A DNA stretch of 64,000 nt from Chryseobacterium mucoviscidosis. Lineage in GTDB: Bacteria; Bacteroidota; Bacteroidia; Flavobacteriales; Weeksellaceae. Location: NCBI RefSeq assembly GCF_002177115.1, contig NZ_MVAG01000193.1, positions 1 through 64,000 of the forward strand. The letters run 5' to 3'. Below the pieces are notes generated by a model, which was not told the DNA's origin, searched no databases, and saw only the letters and a program-made list of their open reading frames with translations. This document shows positions 43,063 to 52,135 of the stretch, piece after piece (the first letter of the stretch is position 1; each line of letters begins with the position of its first letter). A program made the position numbers and the translations under genes.

Positions 43063-43653
43063 TTACTTTACATCATTTGCGATTTGTTTTGCTTTAGATG
43101 TAGGAAGGTAGATGCTGAAACCTAAATTGAATGTAATATTCGAATTTAAACCTTCGCTACCAAATCCTGCTCTTCCTCTGTATTTTACTAAACCTTCAAG
43201 ACCAATGTTTGGGGTAATGAAGTAAGAATAACCAGGACCTACTCCGAAATCGAAACCTGTTGTAGAGTCTGCATTTTCTACAGATCTTCCTCCGATCCCT
43301 GCATTTCCTTCTAAGAACCAACGTCCGTGGTTTAATAAGTTATCTACTCCTTTTTCTCCCGGAGAAAGAAAATAACGTCCTAAAGCACCCACTCCATACG
43401 TAAATTCTGTAGGAGAACCGTTAGTTACCTTGTTGAATCCTAAATCTACATAACCACCGACAGCTACGTTGTCTTCAATGAAGTATGCTCCTTTAGGCTG
43501 AATAGCAATGTTATAACCACCACCAGTATTTAAACCGAAATTACTGGATATTAAGCTACTACCTACCAACCAGTTTCCTTTCTGGATCTGTGCATTCATT
43601 GTTCCCGCCAAGCCGGCTACTGCCATTATTCCTGTAAAAATTAACTTTTTCAT
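43063..43653 (-). CDS. outer-membrane beta-barrel protein
   Basis: A 196-aa protein. The signal peptide is at 1-21 (AGTMNAQ), then repeated amphipathic strands (GNWLVGSSLISSNFGLNTGGGYNIAIQPKGAYFIEDNVAVGGYVDLGFN, GVGALGRYFLSP, FDFGVGPGYSYFITPNIGLEGLVKY). These resemble small 8-strand barrels such as the OmpX/'outer membrane protein beta-barrel domain' group. The last segment SKAKQIANDVK is polar and extends past the final strand. Its codon use is even and its Gly-rich strands are typical of an abundant surface protein. It is a single gene. Confidence 0.75.
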   Translation of the reverse strand: MKKLIFTGIMAVAGLAGTMNAQIQKGNWLVGSSLISSNFGLNTGGGYNIAIQPKGAYFIEDNVAVGGYVDLGFNKVTNGSPTEFTYGVGALGRYFLSPGEKGVDNLLNHGRWFLEGNAGIGGRSVENADSTTGFDFGVGPGYSYFITPNIGLEGLVKYRGRAGFGSEGLNSNITFNLGFSIYLPTSKAKQIANDVK

Positions 43654-43811
43654 AATTTATTATTTTAATATTTTAATGTTTATATCATTTGTGATTTCAG
43701 AAAATCAATAAATGTGCCATTCTAATCAATAGGTAGTGAAATCATGATAATAACAAATAAGGTATAACTCTTATGAAATGCCGATGGAAAGGAGTTTTTT
43801 TAGTTTTAAAA

Positions 43812-44327
43812 TTATACTAAAAGCAAAATAACCGACACTACAAGACCTGCAACGGTGAAAATTATACCTCTTTTAAAAGCTTTGCTTTTAGGATTAAACA
43901 TCCAGAAACTTGAGATCACAAAAAAGAATAAAGAAAATCCGAAAAAAGCATTTAAAGGAGAAAGCCTGTCTTTAGACTGCGATTTATGAAGTTTTGTCAT
44001 TTTATCCAGTACAAATGGCAGTTCTTTCTTCGTGTATTTTGCCTGTCCTGTTGCAGTATCATAAGTTCCCTGTTTAAATTTTAAAACTGTTCCTTCTGTT
44101 TTTTCAACCTCAAGACCTTTAATTCTCAATTCTTTTCCCAGTGCTTTTTCATCAAGATTTTTTTCTACAACTTTATCGTACTTTTTTTCTTTTTTCAGAA
44201 AATCGGTGTCTCTGTAAATTAACAAAACACCACTTACTGCGTAAACAGCCATTATTCCGGCAAGGAAATAGCCCAGATAACGGTGCGTGATTCTCATAAA
44301 ACTTCTTGTGTCTTTAATCTTATCCAT
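43812..44327 (-). CDS. PepSY-associated membrane protein, short form
   Basis: A 171-aa protein. The N-terminal TM helix THRYLGYFLAGIMAVYAVSGVLLIY matches the His-containing first helix of PepSY-TM proteins, which often accompany siderophore receptors as iron reductase-like partners. A soluble periplasmic part follows (about 40-115), then two C-terminal TM helices. It is much shorter than the usual 370-400 aa form. It lies 89 bp downstream of the siderophore receptor gene in the same direction and is likely its functional partner. Confidence 0.72.
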   Translation of the reverse strand: MDKIKDTRSFMRITHRYLGYFLAGIMAVYAVSGVLLIYRDTDFLKKEKKYDKVVEKNLDEKALGKELRIKGLEVEKTEGTVLKFKQGTYDTATGQAKYTKKELPFVLDKMTKLHKSQSKDRLSPLNAFFGFSLFFFVISSFWMFNPKSKAFKRGIIFTVAGLVVSVILLLV

Positions 44328-44416
44328 ATATATTGTTTTTGTTTTTAAAATTTCAAAAGTGGAAACTGCAAAATTGCAATTCCCACTTTACATGAAGAAA
44401 TTATTGTGATTCTTTT

Positions 44417-46705
44417 TTACAGCCTATACGTTAATGTAACATAGTAGTTTCTCGGCGTGATCGGGTTCACGGAATAATTTTCGTGAACGGTGTAATTCTC
44501 TACATCAAACAGGTTTCCGACTTTCCCCTGAATAGAGAATTTCTTCCAGTCGTAGCCAACTGATAGAGAAACCGTTGTGTAATCTTTTAATTCGAAAATT
44601 CTGCTTACCCCGTTTCTCTGCTGCAAACTGTTGGCTCCTGTTTTAGTATCATTCCATCCGGCAAGTCTGTCTCCGATGTAGTATACTCCGGCTCCCACTT
44701 TCAAGCCGGGAACCAATTTTGTGAATTTATAAAATACCGATGCATTCGCAGTAGTTGCAGGAGTTCTTACAAGTCTTTGATTTTCTACATATCCGAAAGC
44801 TTCAGGTGTATCCAGATACACAGAATTGTTATAAGAGAAACCTCCGATAATGGATAAGTTTTCTGTTGGATTTCCTGTAATATCAAGCTCAACTCCGCGG
44901 CTTCTCATTTTTCCTGCAAAATCTTTGGTAAGTCCTGTCGGATCCACAGGATTTCCTTTATCATCCAATGCATTTTGATAATAATTTCTGTACAGAATCT
45001 GATAAACCGTTAGATTAACCGCTAAAGCATTGTTCCAGAAATTCTTTTTCGCACCCACTTCATACTGATCGATATTCGTAGGCGTTAAAGCTTCTCCGTC
45101 TCTTAATTTTCCTACATTGGCAACAAAAGAGTTTGTATAAGTTGCAAATGCTGAAAAATTATCGTTTGGCATGTAAACAAAACCTAATTTCGGAGATATT
45201 GCCTGATCGGATGACGAAGAGTTGTTAACCAGCGATTTTCCGGTTGTGGAATTCAGATTTACTAAACCGCTTGTAACGGTTTTAAACTTAGTATTGATCG
45301 TTGGCATATTTTCAATGTAAGACCAACGCAATCCTGCAATAACTTTAAATTCTTTGGTTAAACTGATGAAGTCCTGAGCATACACTCCGATTCTTCTCGT
45401 ATTAATTCTGTTTTTCTCTAACCTTTCAGCAGCAGGAGCACTTCCGTTTGCCCAGGAATCAGGATTGTCCAGATAAAGAATACCATTGCTGTTTCCGTTG
45501 GTTCCATACAGATAGCTGTTTCCGTAAGCCAGTCTGTTGGTTGGATTATAGTAAGTATAAGAATCTCCAACTCCGTAATCTGCATCTGCCCCGAATAACA
45601 CCTTATGGTTTATTTTTCCTGTATTAAATTCACCATTTAAATTTACCTGTGCCGAAGTATAATTCTGTTCGTTATACGTTCTGTTCAAAGGTCTTTTCCA
45701 GAAAAGTCTGTCGGTTGATTTTTCGTATCCCCACTGAACTCTTTCCGTAGAAAAATAATCTTTCGTATAATTCTGGTAAGATGCCGTAGCGTTTAAAGAC
45801 CATCTTTCATTGAACTGATGATTGAAGGTAACATTGGTAGTAACCTGCTCTATATTCTGATATTGCCAGTCTGTTCCTAAAAAAGCATTTCTCGGAAGAA
45901 GATTATTCATCTGGTAAGTATATCCGTCACGCTGCGTGATAGAGCCGATTCCGAAATCCGGAGTAAAATCATTTTTAAGATAATCTGCCTCAACGATGAT
46001 CTGTGATCTGTCGCTTAAATTAAATAAAAACGAAGGATTGAAATAATACTTTTCAGATTGTACCACATCTCTGAAACTTTCTGCATATTCATACGCTCCG
46101 TTCACACGGAAAGCAATATTTTTTGAAAGCGGACCATAAAGATCTACTGTCGGTTTATAAGAATTCCAGCTTCCCGCATTCATCCCCACGCTTCCGCCAA
46201 AGTTGAATTTAGGCTTTTTAGTAATCATATTAATAACACCACCTGCAGCCGTATTTCCGTACAGCATTGCATTCGCACCTTTAAGAACTTCCACTCTTTC
46301 CAGTCCGCTGACTTCCGGGAAAACGCCGCTGTTAACTCGGGAACCGTTCTTGAAAATATTGTCATTTCCCAGAATGAAACCACGTCCTCCGAAACTGTCC
46401 TGAGAATTTCCTCTGGAAGAAGTTACATAGATTCCGTTAACGTTCTGCAGAACATCACTCAGTTGTTTTGCCTGTTGCTGCTCTATAATTTCGTGAGTAA
46501 CAATCGCAATCGGCTGAGGAGTTTCCATCATCGTAAGATTAGACTTGGTAGATAATGGTCTTGCCTTGTTGGGATTTCCGGTTTTATGAAGATTAACGTC
46601 TTCAATAGTCTGGATTCTAATGGTATCAGCTTCAACGTATTTCATCTGCGCGTCCAAAGAAAGGGCTGCGAATACTAATCCTATTGTGGCTAGCTGCTTT
46701 TTCAT
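44417..46705 (-). CDS. TonB-dependent siderophore receptor
   Basis: A 762-aa protein. A signal peptide (1-19) is followed by the plug domain (PQPIAIVTHEIIEQQQAKQLSDVLQNVNGIYVTSSRGNSQDSFGGRGF ... GVFPEVSGLERVEVLKGANAMLYGNTAAGGVINMITKKP) and a 22-strand-size barrel ending in PRNYYVTLTYRL with the terminal aromatic-x-Leu. The plug signature puts it in the ferric siderophore group (FhuE/FoxA-like); which siderophore cannot be read. It lacks the N-terminal CarboxypepD-like repeat of SusC proteins. A -7-like TACATTTG (46745-46752, minus strand) and AT-rich near-palindromic sequence upstream could be iron-responsive control. Confidence 0.92.
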   Translation of the reverse strand: MKKQLATIGLVFAALSLDAQMKYVEADTIRIQTIEDVNLHKTGNPNKARPLSTKSNLTMMETPQPIAIVTHEIIEQQQAKQLSDVLQNVNGIYVTSSRGNSQDSFGGRGFILGNDNIFKNGSRVNSGVFPEVSGLERVEVLKGANAMLYGNTAAGGVINMITKKPKFNFGGSVGMNAGSWNSYKPTVDLYGPLSKNIAFRVNGAYEYAESFRDVVQSEKYYFNPSFLFNLSDRSQIIVEADYLKNDFTPDFGIGSITQRDGYTYQMNNLLPRNAFLGTDWQYQNIEQVTTNVTFNHQFNERWSLNATASYQNYTKDYFSTERVQWGYEKSTDRLFWKRPLNRTYNEQNYTSAQVNLNGEFNTGKINHKVLFGADADYGVGDSYTYYNPTNRLAYGNSYLYGTNGNSNGILYLDNPDSWANGSAPAAERLEKNRINTRRIGVYAQDFISLTKEFKVIAGLRWSYIENMPTINTKFKTVTSGLVNLNSTTGKSLVNNSSSSDQAISPKLGFVYMPNDNFSAFATYTNSFVANVGKLRDGEALTPTNIDQYEVGAKKNFWNNALAVNLTVYQILYRNYYQNALDDKGNPVDPTGLTKDFAGKMRSRGVELDITGNPTENLSIIGGFSYNNSVYLDTPEAFGYVENQRLVRTPATTANASVFYKFTKLVPGLKVGAGVYYIGDRLAGWNDTKTGANSLQQRNGVSRIFELKDYTTVSLSVGYDWKKFSIQGKVGNLFDVENYTVHENYSVNPITPRNYYVTLTYRL

Positions 46706-46744
46706 GATAGTCTATTGTTATTTAGAGTGGTTTTAAATAAAGTG

Positions 46745-46752
46745 CAAATGTA
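46745..46752 (-). promoter_or_regulatory. -7 box of the siderophore receptor gene
   Basis: TACATTTG on the minus strand, 39 bp upstream of the ATG at 46705. TTATTTAGAATTAATAA lies just upstream and is a possible, unproven Fur-like site. Confidence 0.45.
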
Positions 46753-46861
46753 TATTATTATTTAGAATTAATAAAAATTATAAACTGATTTTTGTCATTA
46801 ATCTTTAATTTAGAAATTGTGTTTTCCCTTATTTTAGTAGGGATGAGAACTTTAGATTAAA

Positions 46862-46869
46862 TATATTTG
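46862..46869 (+). promoter_or_regulatory. -7 box of the Gfo/Idh/MocA gene
   Basis: TATATTTG ends 15 bp before the ATG at 46885. An in-frame TTG that could be mistaken for a start is part of this box, which argues for the ATG. Confidence 0.5.
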
Positions 46870-46884
46870 TTAAAAAATAAATCT

Positions 46885-47940
46885 ATGCAGTTAGTAAAAG
46901 TCGGACTTTGTGCGATCGGAATGAGCGGAAAAGTTTTTCATGCCCCGTTTTTGAAAGAACATCCGGGATTTTTTATTTCCGCTATTGTGGAAAGAAATAA
47001 AGAAGAATCTAAAGAAAAATATCCTGAAGCAGAAATTTACCGTTCCGTAGAAGAAATGCTGGAAAATGCCGATATCGAACTCGTGGTTGTGAATACTCCG
47101 GTACAGACACATTTTGAATATGCAAAAATGGCACTGGAAGCAGGAAAAAATGTAGTAGTTGAAAAACCTTTCACCGTAAATGTTGCAGAAGCAGAAGAAC
47201 TGGCAAAACTTGCGGAAGAGAAAAAATTATTTGTAAGCGTTTATCAGAACAGAAGATTCGACCGCGATTATCTTCAGGTGCAGAAAATCATCAACGAAGG
47301 AAAACTCGGAAATATCAAGGAGGTGGAAATCCGTTTCGACCGATTCCGTACCGAACCAAGCGGAAAGGCACATAAAGAAAATCCTGAAGTGGTAGGTTCG
47401 GGTTCGCTGCATGATTTAGGATCGCATCTGGTGGATCAGGCAGTTCAGTATTTTGGGTTTCCCGAAAAACTGTTTGCCGATGTTTTTTCTATGAAAGGAA
47501 AAGAATTTGCCAACGATTATTTTGAAATTATTTTGTTTTATCCAAATGATTTAAGAGTAAGGCTGAAATCTTCAGTATTCGCCAAAGAAGCGCATTTTGC
47601 TTATGCCGTTCACGGAGAAAAAGGAAGCTTTTTGCAGGAAAGAGCCGATAATCAGGAAAATGAGCTCGTTGCAGGAGCCATTCCGGAATATGGCGAAGAA
47701 TGGACAAAGCCTTTAACGGAAACCGACGGGATTCTGAATTATCTAAATGAAAATAAAGAAACTGAAAGAATCCTTACTTCAAGCGAACCCGGAAATTACA
47801 TGAATTATTATCAGCAGATTTATGAATTTATCGTTTTCGGATACGCATTGCCTTCACCTGCGGAAGAAATCATTAAAAATATGAAAATCATCGATGCGGC
47901 TGTGGAAAGTTCCAGACAGGAGAAAGTGATTTACTTGTAG
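46885..47940 (+). CDS. Gfo/Idh/MocA-family NAD(P)-dependent oxidoreductase
   Basis: A 351-aa protein from ATG 46885 (MQLVKVGLCAIGMSGKVFHAPFL). It has a Rossmann N-terminal domain with VVVNTPVQTHFEYAKMALEAGKNVVVEKPFTVNVAEAEELAKLAEEK, including the EKP motif, and an alpha/beta C-terminal domain (SGSLHDLGSHLVDQAVQYFG holding the conserved His). This matches flavobacterial oxidoreductases of unassigned sugar or inositol-like substrate. An upstream TTG in frame sits in the -7 box and is rejected as the start. It is a single gene, divergent from the siderophore receptor. Confidence 0.9.
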   Translation: MQLVKVGLCAIGMSGKVFHAPFLKEHPGFFISAIVERNKEESKEKYPEAEIYRSVEEMLENADIELVVVNTPVQTHFEYAKMALEAGKNVVVEKPFTVNVAEAEELAKLAEEKKLFVSVYQNRRFDRDYLQVQKIINEGKLGNIKEVEIRFDRFRTEPSGKAHKENPEVVGSGSLHDLGSHLVDQAVQYFGFPEKLFADVFSMKGKEFANDYFEIILFYPNDLRVRLKSSVFAKEAHFAYAVHGEKGSFLQERADNQENELVAGAIPEYGEEWTKPLTETDGILNYLNENKETERILTSSEPGNYMNYYQQIYEFIVFGYALPSPAEEIIKNMKIIDAAVESSRQEKVIYL

Positions 47941-48004
47941 AGTTTTGGAGTTGTAGGGTGTGAGAGTTTTAGAGTCTGAGAGTTTTAGGGTTTGGGAGTT
48001 TTAT
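47941..48004 (+). repeat. GAGAGTTTTAG-type repeat following a stop codon
   Basis: About five imperfect units of the form GAGAGTTTTAGGGT directly follow the TAG stop of the oxidoreductase gene. The unit orientation matches the gene strand. The inverted counterpart is at 48076-48128. Confidence 0.65.
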
Positions 48005-48075
48005 TGCAGTTTAGAGTTATGAATCTTAAAGCAAGATTTTTTAGAGTAAGAAAATTTAATATCAATTAAAATATA

Positions 48076-48128
48076 ACGCTTCCACTCTCTAAAACACTCT
48101 CACTCTAAAACACTCTCACCCTCAAACT
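48076..48128 (-). repeat. GAGTGTTTTAGAG-type repeat following the ABC-F stop codon
   Basis: On the minus strand about four units of GAGAGTGTTTTAG follow the stop codon of the ABC-F gene. Together with 47941-48004 it forms a large imperfect inverted repeat between convergent genes. Confidence 0.65.
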
Positions 48129-48131
48129 CAA

Positions 48132-50027
48132 CTACGCTTCACCCAAAATCTCCTGAAGTTCAAGCCATCTCATTTCGTGATTTTCTAAAGTTTCAGAGAT
48201 AGATTCCAGATCGGCAGAAAGTTTGGATATTTTCTCGTAATCTGCTTCATTATTAAGCTGATCTAATATTTTTGATCTCTTTTCTTCTAGTTCAGGCATT
48301 TCTTTCTCGATGGTTTCGAGTTCACGCTGTTCTTTAAAGGAAAGTCTTTTCTTCTTAGTGTTTGTATTGTTAGCAGCAGGAACGGTTTCTTTTACAGGCT
48401 CAGATTTTACGGAAACAGACTTTTCCAAAGCATCCTCCTTGCTTTTCGCTTCGCGGTATTCGGAGAAATTACCTGTAAAATCACGGATTTTACCTTCGCC
48501 TTCAAAAGCAAGAATATGATCTACGATTCTGTCCATAAAATACCGGTCGTGCGACACAATGATTAATGAACCCTGAAACTGCTGTAAAAAGTTTTCAAGA
48601 ACCGTTAAGGTCGGAAGATCCAGATCATTCGTAGGCTCATCAAAAATTAAAAAGTTCGGATTCTGGTATAAAATATACATCAGATGAAGTCTTCTTTTTT
48701 CACCACCCGAAAGCTTGGAAATAGGGGAGTACTGCGTCTGATCGTCAAATAAAAACAATCTTAAAAACTGGGAGGCAGAAAGACTTTTTCCGTTGGCTAA
48801 AGGATAAAATTCAGCAACTTCTTTAATGAAGTCAATTACTCTTTCATCTTCTTTATACGTAAGACCCTTTTGCGAGAAATATCCGAAATGGATGGTTTCT
48901 CCGGTTTCAATCTCTCCTTTATCCGCTTTTTCAAACCCCTGAATAATATTTAATAAAGTAGATTTTCCCGCTCCGTTTTTCCCTACAATTCCTACTTTTT
49001 CACCTCTCTGGAAAGAATAGCTGAAATCTTTCAGCAACAATTTATTTCCAAAACTTTTGTCAATATTTTTAAGCTCAAGAATTTTATTTCCAAGCCTTTT
49101 CATTTCAAAATCAAGCTCTAAACCTTGTTTTCTCGTGTCTGTTTTGGCTACTTTTTCCGTTTCATAAAATGCATCAATTCTGGATTTGGATTTTGTAGTT
49201 CTTGCTTTCGGCTGTCTTCTCATCCATTCCAGTTCCTTTCTATAAAGGTTGTTGGCTTTATCAATCGTGGCATTCGTGTTGTCCTCGCGAATCATCTTAT
49301 TTTCAAGATATGTGGCGTAAGAACCGTTATGAACGTAAAGATTCTTATCTTCCATTTCCCAGATCGTATCGCAAACACTGTCGAGGAAATACCGGTCGTG
49401 CGTTACCAGTAATAAAGTAATTTTTGCCTTACTCAGATAACTTTCCAGCCATTCCACCATTTCAACGTCGAGGTGGTTAGTCGGCTCATCCATAATTAAT
49501 AAAGTATGGCGGTGTTCAGCTCTTGTTTCTGTTAAAAGCTTTGCTAAAGCAACACGTTTGATCTGTCCACCGGAAAGTGTTCCCATTTTAGCTTCCAGAT
49601 CGGTGATTTTTAGCTGAGAAAGAATCTGCTTCATTTCGTTTTCCAGATCCCATGCTTTATGCGCTTCCATTTCAAGAAGAGCTTTTTCAATAAAATCATT
49701 GTCTGTGGAATGCAGAGACTGATGATAATTTTTCAGAGCCATAATTGGAGCCGAATCCAGAGTCATCATAAACTCATCAATCGTAATAGTCGGGTCAAAA
49801 TCTATTTCCTGATCAAACAGAACCACCTGAATGTCTTTATTGATGATTACCGTTCCGCTGTCTGCAATTTCTTTTCCCATCAGGATTTTCAGAAGGGTAG
49901 ATTTTCCGCTTCCGTTTTTGGCAACAATGGCAATTTTATCTCCTTCGTTTACATGAAAAGTAATATTTTCAAATAAAACTTTTATTCCGTAGGATTTGGT
50001 AAGATTTTCGGCAGAAACGTAATTCAT
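48132..50027 (-). CDS. ABC-F family ATPase (Uup-like)
   Basis: A 631-aa soluble protein with two ABC domains and no TM helices. Domain 1: AKNGSGKSTLL, LSGGQIKRVALAKLL, LLIMDEPTNHLD. Domain 2: GKNGAGKSTLL, LSGGEKRRLHLMYIL, FLIFDEPTNDLD. The linker (ELEWMRRQPKARTTKSKSRIDAFYE) lies between, and the C-terminal coiled coil (about 555-631) is typical of Uup. ABC-F proteins act on ribosomes or, for Uup, influence DNA/ribosome processes; resistance-type members exist but nothing here suggests that. It is a single gene with a long AT-rich leader and repeats at its 3' end. Confidence 0.93.
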   Translation of the reverse strand: MNYVSAENLTKSYGIKVLFENITFHVNEGDKIAIVAKNGSGKSTLLKILMGKEIADSGTVIINKDIQVVLFDQEIDFDPTITIDEFMMTLDSAPIMALKNYHQSLHSTDNDFIEKALLEMEAHKAWDLENEMKQILSQLKITDLEAKMGTLSGGQIKRVALAKLLTETRAEHRHTLLIMDEPTNHLDVEMVEWLESYLSKAKITLLLVTHDRYFLDSVCDTIWEMEDKNLYVHNGSYATYLENKMIREDNTNATIDKANNLYRKELEWMRRQPKARTTKSKSRIDAFYETEKVAKTDTRKQGLELDFEMKRLGNKILELKNIDKSFGNKLLLKDFSYSFQRGEKVGIVGKNGAGKSTLLNIIQGFEKADKGEIETGETIHFGYFSQKGLTYKEDERVIDFIKEVAEFYPLANGKSLSASQFLRLFLFDDQTQYSPISKLSGGEKRRLHLMYILYQNPNFLIFDEPTNDLDLPTLTVLENFLQQFQGSLIIVSHDRYFMDRIVDHILAFEGEGKIRDFTGNFSEYREAKSKEDALEKSVSVKSEPVKETVPAANNTNTKKKRLSFKEQRELETIEKEMPELEEKRSKILDQLNNEADYEKISKLSADLESISETLENHEMRWLELQEILGEA

Positions 50028-50299
50028 TATAGTTTGATGGTTAGATTTTGAAACTTAAACTGAGCCGCAAAAGTACGAAAATGTATCAGAAAAAGCAGAA
50101 ATACAATCCCGAAGCCTTACACACGTTTTTTTCAATATTAAAACAATAATGAATTGTCTTATGTATTGAATTTTATTTGTCTTTGGTTTTATTTAATTAT
50201 AAAATTTTAGTTAAAATTAAAATATTTATTAAATTTAATGTATTATTTAATGGATTTTTGATGTAGATTTATATTCCTAACATTATTAAAATTAAAACT

Positions 50300-50815
50300 A
50301 TGATGCAAATCAACTACTGGGCTGTTTTTGCAGCCGCACTTGTCCCTTTAATAATGGGATTTATCTGGTATCATCCTAAAGTTTTCGGAAAAGCATGGAT
50401 GAAAGAAGTCGGTTTAACCGAAGAGAAAATGAAGGGTTTCATGATCGGAGTTTTTATTTTTTCCATCATGTTATCAGCTTTAATGGCTTTGTTCTTACAA
50501 TTTGTAACTATTCATCAGTTTGGCGCGCTCGGAATGGTCGGCGGAGATGAAATGAACGCCAATCCGTCTTATCATGCCTTCATGAAAGACTACGGAATGG
50601 CTTACAGATCCTTTGGTCACGGCGCACTGCATTCTTCCATGACGGGATTTTTATTCGTGCTTCCCATGATTGCCATCAATGCGATGTTCGAAAGAAAATC
50701 GTGGAAATATACATTAATTAACGCTGCTTTTTGGACGGTCTGCATTACCATTATGGGCGGAATTATCTGCGGTTGGTATGCTCCGGACGGTTTTCACTGG
50801 GCAACACAAAAATAA
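50300..50815 (+). CDS. DUF1761 family membrane protein
   Basis: A 171-aa protein with four TM helices. The opening INYWAVFAAALVPLIMGFIWYHPKVFGKAWMKEVGLTEEKM is the family mark, followed by MIGVFIFSIMLSALMALFLQFV, GALHSSMTGFLFVLPMIAINAMFE and NAAFWTVCITIMGGIICGWY. Function is unknown. It has its own promoter region (272 bp from the divergent ABC-F gene) and ends in a hairpin at 50837-50858. Confidence 0.88.
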   Translation: MMQINYWAVFAAALVPLIMGFIWYHPKVFGKAWMKEVGLTEEKMKGFMIGVFIFSIMLSALMALFLQFVTIHQFGALGMVGGDEMNANPSYHAFMKDYGMAYRSFGHGALHSSMTGFLFVLPMIAINAMFERKSWKYTLINAAFWTVCITIMGGIICGWYAPDGFHWATQK

Positions 50816-50836
50816 ATGTAATGTTTTAAAAAGTTA

Positions 50837-50858
50837 AGGCTACTTTTGCGTAGCCTCT
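50837..50858 (+). terminator. terminator hairpin that also contains a -7-like box
   Basis: AGGCTAC, loop, GTAGCCT followed by CTTTT. The loop and stem include TACTTTTG (50841-50848), a match to the TAnnTTTG box, and the next gene begins only 14 bp later at 50862. Confidence 0.65.
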
Positions 50859-50861
50859 TTT

Positions 50862-51992
50862 ATGTCATATACTTTAAGAATTTTTCAGTCAGTTGCCGAT
50901 TTGCCGGAAGACTGGAATGTTGTGATCGGAAATCACAATATCCTGCTTTCCGGAGAATATTTTCGTGCATTAGAAAATTCCAGACCGCAAAACATGGAAT
51001 GCTTCTTTGTCGGTTTTTTCAAAGAAAATGAACTGATTGGCGGTGCTTTGTTTCAGTATCTCAATTTTCTGCAGCATAAAACCTTTCAGAAAAATGAGGT
51101 GTTTTGCAGCATCAGGAATTTTATGGCAAGACAATTCGGTAAAGATGTGATGATTCTGGGAAATAATATGCTTACTGGACAGAACGGATTTTATTTTGAT
51201 GCTTCAAAAATTACTTCCGAAGAAGTGATTCCGCTTCTGGAAGAATCCGTTTATACAATGCAGAAGGAAATAAGAACAACATCCTTAATTATATATAAAG
51301 ATTACCAGTCGAATTTTGTGAAATACTTTGAAGGAGAAAAGCATCGGAAATATTTCAGATTTTCCGTTCAGCCGAACATGATTCTTCGGATAAGAGAAAA
51401 CTGGAATAATTTTGATGATTATATCAATGATTTTTCGAAGAAATACAGGGCAAGAGCCAAAACTGCCAAAAAGAAACTGGAAGGAATCGTTAAAAAAGAA
51501 CTCCAATTAGACATGATCAGAAAATATCAGTCTGAAATGAATGTTCTTTATCAGAATGTGGCAGAAAATGCGCCTTTCAACACCTTTTTTCTCAGAGAAA
51601 ATCATTTTGAAAGCATGAAAGAAAATCTAGGAGAAAATTTCAGAGTCTTCGGATATCTTTCAGAAAATCAACTTATCGGTTTTTATACCATGATACTCAA
51701 TAATAAAGATATCGATACCTACTTTTTAGGCTACGAAAAAGACTGTCAGAAACAAAAGCAGATCTATCTCAATATGCTTCTTGATATGGTGGAATTTGGA
51801 ATTCATCATCGTTTTGAAAGAATTATTTTCGGAAGAACAGCTTTAGAGATCAAATCAACGATCGGAGCAGAGCCGACTGAAATTTTTGGTTTAATTAAGC
51901 ATAATAATTTCATGATTAATCCTTTCCTGAAAACTATTTTCCCTTCTATTTCTCCAAAAACAGAATGGATTCAAAGAAAGCCGTTTAAATAG
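50862..51992 (+). CDS. FemAB-like / GNAT-fold protein
   Basis: A 376-aa cytosolic protein. The N-terminal part and C-terminal part each show GNAT-like strands; FDDYINDFSKKYRARAKTAKKKLEGIVKKEL lies in the middle and LIGFYTMILNNKDIDTYFLGYEKDCQKQKQIYLNMLLDMVEFGI near the end. This matches the PF04339-type 'peptidoglycan biosynthesis/FemAB-like' proteins of flavobacteria, some of which are mislabelled as 8-amino-7-oxononanoate synthase. Acyl or aminoacyl transfer is inferred; the substrate is unknown. It starts right after the terminator of the DUF1761 gene. Confidence 0.7.
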   Translation: MSYTLRIFQSVADLPEDWNVVIGNHNILLSGEYFRALENSRPQNMECFFVGFFKENELIGGALFQYLNFLQHKTFQKNEVFCSIRNFMARQFGKDVMILGNNMLTGQNGFYFDASKITSEEVIPLLEESVYTMQKEIRTTSLIIYKDYQSNFVKYFEGEKHRKYFRFSVQPNMILRIRENWNNFDDYINDFSKKYRARAKTAKKKLEGIVKKELQLDMIRKYQSEMNVLYQNVAENAPFNTFFLRENHFESMKENLGENFRVFGYLSENQLIGFYTMILNNKDIDTYFLGYEKDCQKQKQIYLNMLLDMVEFGIHHRFERIIFGRTALEIKSTIGAEPTEIFGLIKHNNFMINPFLKTIFPSISPKTEWIQRKPFK

Positions 51993-52041
51993 TTTTATAC
52001 ATAATTTACACAGGTTTTAGTTTGAAGTTTTCATCAATAAA

Positions 52042-52093
52042 AACGGGCTTCAGCCCGTTAACAATATAAGGTTTTTCGATTGGCTTTAGCCAA
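52042..52093. repeat. paired short hairpins GGGCTTCAGCCC and TTGGCTTTAGCCAA
   Basis: AACGGGC-TTCA-GCCCGTT (52042-52059) and TTGGCT-TT-AGCCAA (52080-52093) are two perfect small hairpins sharing a GGCTTnAGCC centre. They lie between convergent genes. From memory, such pairs are a common intergenic repeat type in Chryseobacterium. Confidence 0.7.
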
Positions 52094-52135
52094 AGTTTCA
52101 GATGTTTAAAATTTGCAAAATCACCGGAAAGAAAA

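Noticed and set aside
46867-46884. TTG start for the Gfo/Idh gene
   Set aside because: The TTG is part of the TATATTTG promoter box; ATG 46885 begins the Rossmann fold directly.
47941-48128. CRISPR-like array because of short repeats
   Set aside because: Units are 10-15 bp, imperfect and without spacers, with no cas gene in the window.
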